DNA of 64,000 nt from positions 162,908,993-162,972,992 of the forward strand of contig CM060975.1 of the NCBI GenBank assembly GCA_030765065.1, read 5' to 3'. Positions 11,254 to 20,055 of this stretch are shown here, in pieces. The notes beneath the pieces are model-generated. The model made no database searches. It saw only the letters and a program-made list of their open reading frames with translations, and was not told where the DNA came from. The stretch comes from Deroplatys truncata (lineage: Eukaryota > Arthropoda > Insecta > Mantodea > Mantidae). The first letter of the stretch is position 1. Each line of letters opens with the position of its first letter. Made by a program: the position numbers and the translations under genes.

Positions 11254-12235
11254 AAACCTTCATACAAACCTTTTTGGTAACATATAGAAGGATCTTAAAA
11301 AGAGTGCTTTTTTGGTGTTCAAAACCTCGTTTTTCACAAGTTTGTAAGTTCACTTTTTTTCAAGTACCATTAAAAAGATAAAGTTCTGAGAACCTTTTAC
11401 TTGTACAACTTTTAATGTAGAATGTCACCACAGTAGCTACGAAACTATATTTCTTTGTCTGTATGTCTGTCAGTCTTTCTCTTTGTCACTGTCTTCTTAT
11501 ATTTTCTGATTAAAGAATGAGTGTCATACAGTATACAGAATAAATTAATAATTGGAACCAAGAAGTATCATATAAAGGTTTCAATAATTCAAACATTTAT
11601 AAAGCTTCACTTATTTGTTTTCCTTATATATTAATGACTTGACCTTCCCAGGGCTATTATGACATATACAGAACATTTGTTCTCATGTAATTAATTACTG
11701 GAACTGTTTAACTTGCACCAAACACACCTTTGTTGTTGATCAGTCTCAGAATTTCCTGCTCCTCTCCATTTGGACTTTGAAGGTAAGGAAAAGAACACAC
11801 AACTTAGCATTCATATGTGCAGATTGGAAAAACCATGAGATGTCCTAGTTCAGGTTGGTTGAATTAGGTTTTTTACCTCCAGTTCTTTCAAAATTTAAGC
11901 CCTAGGGTTACCACTGAGACATCTCATTCAGTTTGCAAGTCTTGTTTATTTTAAGAATATTCTCTTTTCTTTTTACCTTTTGCTTTCTGCCATTTTAAAT
12001 TCCATGGCCTACTTTAAAAACTAGCTTTTTCTAGTGAACAGCAATATTCCAATTTTTATCAGCACTTCAGAAAAAAAAAGCATTTTATTTGTGATTTTGA
12101 AAATGGCAGTAGAGAGGATATATGTACCTGAGACTGAGAGAGATGAAGGAGGAGGGAAGTACATTCATGCAGTCTGGTACTGCTGTGTCTGCCAAACGAA
12201 GTTTTACATGATACTCAAATGATGGAGTAAAGGAA
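11254..12235. other. Unassigned DNA upstream of gene A
   Basis: This is single-copy-looking, AT-rich DNA with no transposon motif that I recognise. CTTTGAAG|GTAAGG near 11780 resembles a 5' splice donor, but no convincing ATG precedes it. GGATATATG near 12117 is a weak TATA-like string about 115 bp before the gene A Met. Confidence 0.4.
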
Positions 12236-12424
12236 ATGAAACTGAAAAAATGTTTGTTTCAGCTTGTATTGATGGTATTGTTGCTGTTTACCATAGCAAC
12301 ATGTGTTCCTACAGATCAGGACCCAACTGACCCTGACTCTGGTTCAGAATATTCACCAACAGATCTATCTGGCATTGGTATTAAATCAAAGCTACTCCTG
12401 AAGAAGCTTCTGCTGCTTGGTTAA
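12236..12424 (+). CDS. Gene A: small secreted cationic peptide precursor
   Basis: The frame encodes 62 residues from ATG 12236 (A at -3) to TAA 12422-12424. In order it has a signal peptide (MKLKKCLFQ, then a hydrophobic stretch of about 14 residues), an acidic Pro/Asp/Thr spacer with PTDQDPTDPD, and a C-terminal segment GIGIKSKLLLKKLLLLG directly before the stop. That segment is hydrophobic with four lysines, and its final Gly is the usual donor for C-terminal amidation. From residue 10 it aligns with gene B at 18.6 kb without gaps until the C-terminal segment. TTTGTTTCAG ends at 12262, exactly where gene B's exon begins. So either the coding exon starts at 12263 with an upstream first exon I cannot find, or A uses the in-frame Met at 12236. 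The layout suggests an antimicrobial, venom or signalling peptide; this is inference and no named family is recognised. Confidence 0.7.
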   Translation: MKLKKCLFQLVLMVLLLFTIATCVPTDQDPTDPDSGSEYSPTDLSGIGIKSKLLLKKLLLLG

Positions 12425-12760
12425 TTCTGTCATGAACAACATCAATCAAGTCATAATGAAAGTGGAACATTTTGAAATTATATTACCTGTTCATAAATGC
12501 TCTTTGTATGCATTTATTAATTTATTTAGCAGTAAATTGGTGCAACTTATCATGCAATAATTGTTCTGTGTTTCACATTCAAAGCATTATAAAAAATTAT
12601 AACTCAAATACCAATGTTGTGATGTTTATATAAACTAGTAATTTCAAAAAATAATAGTTATTTTAATTCCATGATGAACAGGAATGATACAGTTATAAGA
12701 AAATGGAACATTTTATTACACATACAATTATCTGTTTATAAATAAAGATTTTTACATATC
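12425..12760 (+). other. Gene A 3' UTR with internal duplication
   Basis: An AATAAA signal lies at 12741-12746, about 320 nt after the stop. The region contains an imperfect direct duplication: about 12452-12565 (TGGAACATTTT ... TTTATTTAGCA ... GCAACTTATCA) recurs at about 12690-12815 (TGGAACATTTT ... TTTATTTAGCA ... TAGCTTATCA). Its role is unknown. Confidence 0.55.
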
Positions 12761-12942
12761 TTTCTATGCTTTTATTTACTTATTTATTTAGCATAAAGTG
12801 GTATAGCTTATCACACTAAAACTATGCATTTTTTATGCCATAAGGAAATTGATTTGCTTAAAAATGCAGGGAAAAAACATTAATTTAAACCTAAAGATTT
12901 GAATAAATCTCTGCGTCTGCATCTTATTTCCAGAGTAGTTGG

Positions 12943-14269
12943 CAGGGCTGGATCAAGGGGAAGTTGAGCTATGACACCGCCCAGGGTAACAAAATCTTAA
13001 AACATGAACAAGATATGTGAAAATATGATGGAATCACAAATCATGCATAAAATATAGTGACTTTATGGACATTTTTTATTATGAAATTGGTGACAAATGA
13101 ATTTGGGTGATTTGAATGTGACCCTCATTGATGATCATTGTCAAAACATTCCATACTACATCAAATGTTCAACAATAAGCATCATGCTTATACACAGGAG
13201 TGTTTCAAGCAACTAGCTTTAGTTTATTTGCTTACATTGGTCACTGATGAACCTTTCAGGTCAGCTATCACCCTAGTGGTATCCTGAAAATTGGTGTTTG
13301 TGTGTTCAGTTACTTGTGTTGTTAGACTACTTTGTTAGTAACTACTGCTTTTAACTCTAGAGAAGCTCAATCGGAATCTTTGAACTAAATGCAATAAGAA
13401 GGCATGTCTATGGCTGATATACCTGAAATGAGCATCCCACCACACACAAACCTTTTTCTTCACTTAAAGAAGCAGAGATATTTCAGGGAAGCCTTAGCTC
13501 CTTGAACAAGGTCCTTCATGGTCTCAGATTTGAGTTTGAGATAATAAAAAGAGAAAAATAAAACTTCAAAGATACAATATTGTAACCTTAAGAGCATTAT
13601 TAAATACAAACTAAGAATTTGAGGGATATAGTTATGTTTGGCTGAAACATGGTTAAAAGCTGGCCATACCATATTCTGACCATAAGATAGAATTGAAAGC
13701 TTCATTAAGTCATCTGCAGGACTCTATTATTGCCTATGCTGAAACATCTCATTTTTTATGGCCACTTACTGCTCTGCAATTCAAGAAGATCTGGGGATTA
13801 CCATGAGGACATTAACCATGGACATTTCTACAGATGGTTTAAGGATCAATTATTCCCTAACATCCCATGTTATTGTTATGGACAGTGGCCCATACTACAT
13901 AATCTGAATAGATAGGTGCACATTAACAGTAACACTAAGTGCAAATGGTAGTATGCTCACTTGCCAATATGTGGCATGTAACATTTAATTTTATTTTGGT
14001 ATATTTTTAGTCTTTTAATCTCCTGATGAAGGGGTAAACTCAAAATAGTGAACTATTTTTATTGTGTAACTTTGTGTGTTTTATCTTTCACTCAGAAGTA
14101 TCTCATTGTTTCACCACATATATCTCTTCTTGAGTTTTATTCATTGATTATTCCTGCAAATATATATATGACTGACATTGCAGATAAAAATTATGTCTGA
14201 AAGTGTAAGGGGCTGGCACTTGCAATTATCTCATGGGGGGGGGAGGCAAAACTCTTGGAGCTGGCCCTG
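12943..14269. mobile_element. hAT-like DNA transposon with 8-bp target duplication
   Basis: The left end reads CAGGGCTGG and the right end GCTGGCCCTG, whose complement is CAGGGCCAGC. The flanks are GTAGTTGG (12935-12942) and GTAGTTGA (14270-14277), an 8-bp duplication with one mismatch. CAGGGC-type ends and 8-bp duplications are typical of hAT elements. No hAT transposase can be read inside, so this copy would be non-autonomous. A plus-strand DDE fragment of another transposon class lies within it. Confidence 0.65.
13730..13915 (+). pseudogene. DDE transposase fragment (Tc1/mariner-like superfamily)
   Basis: SGDYHEDINHGHFYRWFKDQ followed by LFPNIPCY resembles the block around the second catalytic acid of Tc1/mariner-type endonucleases, normally followed by VMDNAPYH. 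Here that block has degenerated to CYGQWPILHN. Only about 60 residues are readable, and the fragment sits inside the hAT-like element. It may be a captured or nested remnant. I am moderately confident of the superfamily and not of the subfamily. Confidence 0.5.
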
Positions 14270-14277
14270 GTAGTTGA

Positions 14278-15149
14278 TTAACATGGCCCATATCTGAGGA
14301 TAATAGAGGCCATCAAAATATTTGCATACATAACAATAATGCATGAAATTAGAACTGGGGTAAAAAAAACATGCAACTAAAATGAAGATGATGTAAAATC
14401 AGTTACAAAAGAACCTTGTTTATCTAGTCCTCATTAATTTGGATTCTTGCTTTATCTGGATTGATTTTTTGCTTACTTACTTTTGCTTCTCAAATGTAAC
14501 ACAAATTTGAAAGAAAAGAAACTTACACACTATTTCAGAAAATAAAAGTAAGTATATGTGTGCTTCATTTTCAAGTGTTCAACTTTCTTCTGCTAAACCA
14601 CTTGTATAATCTATTTCTTGCGGTTGCTCCATTATTACCACCAACAGTTTCTGGAAGCCATTGCACAAATACAGCTCCTCAGCACAATTAACTGTGGACT
14701 GCTCACTCTTCCACTGCTCATTAGTGTGAGAGGCTAAATACTGTGTCATATTTTCTGGTGAGCCTTCTTGTCCATGATTTGTTATTATTTTCCTATACGC
14801 CCCAACATAAAATGCTTTGTTTTATTGTTGGTTTATAAAAATTAATAAACCCATTAGAGAGGAAGAAATCTAGAAAATGTTGACAGCATACTGGAAAAAG
14901 TTTGGTAACTTACTGTTGCAAAAAATATTCCAAATAGTTATGTACATATGTTTTACTGCCCAGAATTCTGCATGATTCAATAATAAGATTCTGCCATCTG
15001 TAATAAGGTTAATTAATTTTGGATAATGCATTTACTGCTTACTTAATGACAGAACCTGTCTTTTTGGCAAAAAAGTGTCAATATTTAAGTTATAAGCACA
15101 AACTTTTTCAAGTATGGCAATAACACAGCCACTATTTAAGCATTAGGAG
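14278..15149. other. Unassigned AT-rich DNA
   Basis: I see no exon, transposon motif or structured RNA that I can support here. Confidence 0.35.
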
Positions 15150-15154
15150 TTGAA

Positions 15155-15225
15155 TTTTGGACATGTTACATTCGACCTACAACTGATGATGGAAGCTAAA
15201 GCTTCCAAAACATGTCCTTTATAAA
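15155..15225 (+). other. Hammerhead-like, Penelope-type terminal motif
   Basis: GGACATGT is followed by a short loop, CTGATGA, a hairpin GGAAGC-TAAA-GCTTCC, AAA, then ACATGTCC. The outer eight bases pair perfectly, and CTGATGA plus the helix resemble a hammerhead core, but GAAA is altered to AAAA. Penelope-like elements are known to carry hammerhead motifs in their terminal repeats. This copy looks degenerate and probably inactive. Confidence 0.5.
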
Positions 15226-16245
15226 TTACTCAGTAAAGAAAGCAAATATGTCCCAAATTCTACTTCTAATACTTCAATACCAAATTTTGCCTTCACTGTT
15301 ACAAAGCTTCTAAAAAATTAATATAGCCATTATTGGTAAATGCTATTCAGTGACAGAGAAATGTTTGAGACTCTGCCAGTCCATCTGATAGCGGACAGTG
15401 GAGTAAAAGGGAATGGGTTATTTTACATTTTTAATTTTTTAAATTTTTAATGTCCTTTAACCTGGTAGGTCTCATTGGATGATCTCATGTAACTTGTTTT
15501 CTGAGTTTGGATTTTAATTTAAAAAAAATATTGATGTCTTCAGTTGTCTTATTCCCTTATGCTTCATAACTAACTTATCTTTTAAATCAATCACTTCAAT
15601 ATATTCAAGAAATTTCAGTGACAACTTTCATAGATTCTAGTTTTCTGTATGTCAACTGGGAGTTTTTTTGAGATGCTGAATGTATCAGTGCTGTGAAGTG
15701 TAAACGCACGTAGCTTAAAGTTGCTTGACCATATTTATCTTTCAGGATAGAAAATCTCAGAGAAAAACGTTAAGGCAGCATATTTAACTTGAGAATGAAC
15801 CCAAGTACTTGCAAGAACAAACATATACCACATTCATTGCATAAGAAGACAAAGTCTAATTGACATCAAGTACATATTCTATTTATTTAACTCATAAACA
15901 GACAATTTTGTGTTAACTCTTAACAAGCAGATACTTTTATTATTATAAATGGACAAAATGTGGTCAATATCAAGCATATGTTGTATAATTTATTTTATAG
16001 GTAGGTAATATTTGTGATAGCTTTAACAAGCAGACAAACACCACTTTCATTATATAAACATAAAAAAACCTGGTGAACACCAAACATGTAATCCATCCAT
16101 CTACATTACAAGCACACAACTATTAGTTCCTGTAAACCTACTCCTAGATTTTAATTATTGTTATAGCAGTTAAAAGCTGGATGCTTGGAAATTCTATGCA
16201 GATTACATTGTTATTAAAAGTATCTATTTTTGTTTTTACGCTGCA
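15226..16245. other. Unassigned AT-rich DNA
   Basis: I see nothing supportable. The sequence is AT-rich without recognised repeats or coding signal. Confidence 0.35.
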
Positions 16246-16712
16246 AATAAAGAAAGAAAAGAGGTATTCTCAGAAAATTCAACATATACATTTCATTTGT
16301 TATGAAAACATTTTAAACATGTATTATTTTAATCAAAATCATAAGAGCCATTTTGAGAAAATTATCATTTTTGAAAAATGTTCCATGTAAAGCGTAGCTT
16401 GTGATGGAGGGGACTTTTTTTGAAAATCATTGTGTCACATCCTTGGAAGATGTTGAACATAAATATCAAGTTTGGTACTTGACCGACTTTTCACTTTTGA
16501 GTTATGCTGTTCACAGACAGACAGACAGACAGACAGACAGAAGATAGACATAGAGACCACACATATGGAACTTTTTTCTGAAAACACTTCTTCTGGGTTC
16601 AGCGGGCCTCAAAACACGAATTTCTGGTGAAATCTCGATGACGTATTTTTGAGTAGAATAGAATACTTCCTCTACTCACTGCAAAAACATAGCAGAAAGA
16701 CTAAAAATAATG
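16246..16712 (+). repeat. Diverged body module of the tandem repeat family
   Basis: It matches the 2.4-6 kb body module from TTCTCAGAAAATTC through GCCATTTTGAGAAAATTA and TGTTCCATGTAAAG to CTTCCTCTACTCACTG. It has many substitutions, and the CA tract is replaced by (GACA)n near 16515-16540. It is an older copy than the array. Confidence 0.75.
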
Positions 16713-16857
16713 ATAGAGACAGCCAAAATTAAGTTTTTAAGAAGTGTTACAGTGTTAAAGCTCTTAGATAAAAGAAAAGTGTAGGTGCTATTATGAATTA
16801 AACATTGCTTAAATTATGTCCTAAATAGAAATATGTAGCAATAATGGAAGGAACGTT

Positions 16858-17311
16858 TAAAAATCTGATGTGATACATTCACATTACTTTCTGTACCTTC
16901 TATCTTTATTAGTGGGTACACAAACTATTCTTACTAAAGCTTATTTTTCATCTACTACATTTTAATCCAAATAAACCTTTGCAAAAATAACTACATTACA
17001 CATTTTGTTATAGATTCAAAGAGAACAGTAATAGTCAAATGTTTAAGAACTGGACGTTATATGCTGGCCTTAAAATTCCATACTGTTTCCATGCAATTGC
17101 GAGAAACCACTGAAAATCAATGGGACTGTAAAAGAATTATAAGTATTGAACAATTTAAACCTTTAATAATGGATATCTCAGAAAATCTTCCAAGTAAAGG
17201 GCAGTTGGGGGTAAGGAGATTTTCTTGAAAATCTTCATGTCACATCCTTGGAACATACTGAACTCAAATATCAAGTTTGGTATTTATCCAACTTTTTGTT
17301 TTTGAGTTATG

Positions 17312-17369
<58 letters not shown>

Positions 17370-17508
17370 TCGTGTTTCCAAAAATGCTTTATTTGGATTC
17401 AGGGAGCCCTCAAAACATGTATTTCAGGTGAAATCTTGGTATCAAATTTTTGGGTGGAATGAAATACTTTCTCTACCTATTACATACATGGTAGAGAAAG
17501 TAAAAATA
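16858..17508 (+). repeat. Diverged head plus shortened body of the tandem repeat family
   Basis: It starts AAATCTGATGTGATACATTC and ends GGTAGAGAAAGTAAAAAT, like the array units. The middle of the body is deleted. A CA tract of about 56 bp fills 17312-17367. Confidence 0.8.
17312..17367. repeat. (CA)n microsatellite
   Basis: This is an uninterrupted CA run inside the diverged repeat unit, following GAGTTATGC as in the other units. It has no coding meaning. Confidence 0.95.
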
Positions 17509-18605
17509 TGATATAGATATACATCTGAATGCTAAACATCTGGTCATAGCCATTGTACACTGGAACTATTTTTTTGCCAAAGTAAGCATTTTTACTAATT
17601 TAGGAAGGCATTAATGTTTGCTAATAAGAACAACACAGATTCTGCATCACATATGCTCTCCATTCAAAATCAATTCTGTTCAATTGCTTCTTAGGGTTTT
17701 CTATGGTTACCCACCAAAATTGTTACATGTTTCAGTAAGACATAACAAAATATGATTTTACAAAATAAATTTTATTATACTCTTTTCAAAATTCCAGCCA
17801 GTGCATGTCAATCCATACTGTAGAATTTCATTTTCCAAGTTAATTAGAAAACACATTATTGTAACTATTACATGTATTTGAATGAACTAACATTTGAAAT
17901 ACAAAATAAAAATAAAGACAAAATAACAAGGAATTCTTAAACAAGAACTTCTCAAGGTCACACAGTGTTTAGTTTTATAATGCTACATAAAAATACTTAG
18001 CTTCATAATACAGCTTATTTTTTAAAATGTTGGTCCAGAGGTAAGTGTTGATACCAAACGGTAATGAAGTTAACTTTATAATGCAATTAGGTACATTGAA
18101 GTCAAATGGCTAAATTTTCAATACTTTTCCATGCTTTGTACATCATTAGAAAACCTTAGTTACCACAATAGAATGAATATTGCACAGAAGAAATATTAGG
18201 AATCATTGCTCCAAAAGTAAATATTGGAACTAAACGTTAAATAGTTTGCCTTTGGCTGCAAAGCTCCAGTACAAATGTAGTTGTTAAAAATAAAAGATTA
18301 ACACTATTTTGTTTTACCCCACAATGTTCATAATAGTATAATTACAAAAATGTAGTAACTACATTTATAACATATATATTTATAATTATAACCCCAAGGT
18401 ACAGTAGGTTAAGATTTAAACAGTTTTAGAAAATGACAATTACATTGAATTGTTGGTTTTCACTAAATGAATGAAAATTTGTAGCAACTTTAGAATTAGA
18501 TGTTTTAAGTGTACAGCATTTTTTGACAAATGAATACAGTGAAACACTGAGTTCTTAATATTAAGCCTAGGATTGCATAATTACGGAAAATAACATTAAT
18601 ATTAA
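17509..18605. other. AT-rich DNA downstream of gene B
   Basis: On the minus strand this is the 3' side of gene B and may hold its 3' UTR. A minus-strand AATAAA occurs near 17770, far from the stop. I saw no nearer canonical signal. Nothing else is recognised. Confidence 0.4.
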
Positions 18606-18758
18606 TTATCCAATAAGCAATTTCTTAATTTTCTTCTTAATTATGAAGCCAGAAGCATCAAGTGGTGACTGATTGGAACCAACATCTGGGTCTGTTGGAT
18701 CTTCATCTGTGGGCATGCTAAGCACCATTGCGAACACCGCCAATATTAAACATATTAC
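18606..18758 (-). CDS. Gene B terminal exon: small secreted cationic peptide precursor
   Basis: The minus strand has a T-rich tract and CAG (18761-18759), a strong 3' splice site. Then follow 50 codons and a stop at 18606-18608. The exon starts in phase 0 with a hydrophobic run of about 15 residues (VICLILAVFAMVLSM). Next come the acidic spacer PTDEDPTDPD, a linker VGSNQSPLDAS, and GFIIKKKIKKLLIG before the stop. The C-terminus carries five lysines among Ile/Leu/Phe and ends in Gly, as in amidated amphipathic peptides. Gene A has the same 15+10+11 residue spacing. The start codon must lie in an upstream exon, and the candidate at 46.6 kb fits in frame. The exon reads convergently with gene A, 6.2 kb away. 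Conservation of the spacer against divergence of the C-terminus suggests a diversifying peptide family; function is inferred only. Confidence 0.75.
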   Translation of the reverse strand, partial: VICLILAVFAMVLSMPTDEDPTDPDVGSNQSPLDASGFIIKKKIKKLLIG

Positions 18759-18961
18759 CTGAAAAAAAAAAGGAAAAATCGGGAATTGTATAAATTATGA
18801 CCTTTTCCTTACACTCGTTGTAGGTATGTGAATAAATAAACTGGTTAAGCTGTAAATGTAACAACCTGTGGATGCACACAGAAAAAAAATATTTTTTCCC
18901 TTTTTCTAAGTCCTCCAGTCCTACATAATAGAAATGAACACAGCCATATTGTTTTAACATA

Positions 18962-19198
18962 CAGGGTGAATCATTTAACTTGAGACCCTAAAATATCTTT
19001 AATTTGACCCTAATTGTAGGCTTCCATTTAAAAAAATAAATTGACCCTAAAATGACTATCATAACTCCTCCAAACAAAGCATGACTAATGGCATTTACTT
19101 TCCCCCATAATATCAAGCAACTTTTATCAAAGACAATTCTTTCTACAATGCTTAATTTTGGAGATATTGTACAGTCTCAACCTAAATGGTCCACCCTA
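18962..19198. mobile_element. MITE with CAGGGTG-type inverted ends
   Basis: The left end CAGGGTGAATCATTTAACTT and the complement of the right end, TAGGGTGGACCATTTAGGTT, are imperfect inverted repeats that both continue GAGAC. TA flanks both sides (18960-18961 and 19199-19200), as expected for a mariner-mobilised element. At 237 bp it has no coding capacity. A partial second copy lies at 60398-60555. Confidence 0.75.
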
Positions 19199-19200
19199 TA

Positions 19201-19440
19201 TAGTAATACTGTAAAATTCTACATAAACACATCATTTAGAATTCTTATTTGGGAAACTGAAGGCTGTTAATAATACTCTGTAAGAAATTTGATGGTAGCA
19301 TTGGTGGTGAAGATGACAACTGTACTAAACTTGTAAATCTTAGTACATTTTTAAGAGAATGTATTATTTGTATTTATCATTTATTCCTTTATGAGAAGCC
19401 TTAAACTGATGTATTTAAAACTTATTACAAGGATTCCTTT
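19201..19440. other. Unassigned spacer
   Basis: This is AT-rich DNA with no recognised feature between the MITE and the AAT microsatellite. Confidence 0.4.
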
Positions 19441-19493
19441 AATAATAATAATAATAATAACAACAATAATAATATAATAATAATAATAATAAT
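19441..19493. repeat. (AAT)n microsatellite
   Basis: This is an imperfect AAT run. Together with the AAT run at 19879-19922 it brackets the SINE, so the SINE probably landed in one AAT tract forming the tail of the LINE remnant on the right. Confidence 0.85.
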
Positions 19494-19498
19494 TCATT

Positions 19499-19876
19499 CA
19501 TTCATTACCTGTTTACCCTCCTCTTATGTAGGACTTACACCCCCAGGACTTACAAGCGGGTGCCTGGGGTCAGAGGCCCGTCGAGGAGCAGACACTCATG
19601 GATCAGACAGAGCACCCAGGATGGGTGATCAGCCCAATGCCTGGTATGGGATGAAGGAAAAAGATGAAACGAAATGTTGGTGAAATGGATGAAAGGAAAG
19701 GTGATGATGGAGCAGTTGGTGGAATGAATGGCGGGGGAAACCGGAGAACCCGGAGAAAACCCGCCCAGACGCCGCTTCGTCCACCACAAATCCCACATGC
19801 AGGTCCCTGGGATCGAACCCGGGCCGAGGCGGCGAGGTGGGAGGCGAGCGGTCTAACCACTCGGCCACGGCGCCGC
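19499..19876 (-). mobile_element. tRNA-derived SINE (family 1)
   Basis: On the minus strand the head carries an A box TGGCCGAGTGG (19857-19867) and a B box GGTTCGATCCC (19809-19819), the internal RNA polymerase III promoter of tRNA genes. A GC-rich body of about 300 bp follows, and the tail is (ATGA)n then (ATT)n. Resemblance to a Ser/Leu-type tRNA is limited to the promoter region. The element is transcribed by Pol III and mobilised by a LINE. The GC-rich body explains several overlapping false frames. Confidence 0.85.
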
Positions 19877-19877
19877 C

Positions 19878-19926
<49 letters not shown>

Positions 19927-20055
19927 ACTTTATTGTTTTACTAAGACATTTAGACATTTCATGTATTGGACTGCCTACAGGAATTGGCGTTAGCCACCTG
20001 CTAGGTGGGTAACCCATCTTATGTTACAAACTACATTATGCATTACTACTTTACG
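19877..20055 (-). mobile_element. LINE 3' end fragment with AAT tail
   Basis: On the minus strand the sequence ends AATAAAGTATTTG followed by (TTA)n, the simple-repeat tail style of the L2/CR1-like LINEs elsewhere in this window. Only about 140 bp of 3' UTR-like sequence precedes it. It is cut off by the transposon that begins at 20056. Confidence 0.5.

Noticed and set aside
11770-11800. First exon of gene A ending at GAAG|GTAAGG
   Set aside because: The donor looks good, but no suitable ATG precedes it in a frame that would complete a signal peptide.
12034-12222. 62-codon frame before gene A
   Set aside because: No motif, signal peptide or conservation with gene B; it is probably chance or 5' flank.
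18718-18960. 80-codon minus-strand frame overlapping the gene B exon
   Set aside because: It is in another frame from the one conserved in gene A and runs through the T-rich splice acceptor, so it is an intron read-through.
19805-19870. Functional tRNA gene
   Set aside because: A and B boxes are present, but the sequence continues into a SINE body with a simple-repeat tail and has no proper acceptor stem.
19550-19882. Three overlapping frames of 72-85 codons with Pro/Arg-rich text
   Set aside because: They lie wholly within the SINE, whose GC-rich body lacks stops by chance; MAEWLDRSPP is the translated tRNA-like A-box region.
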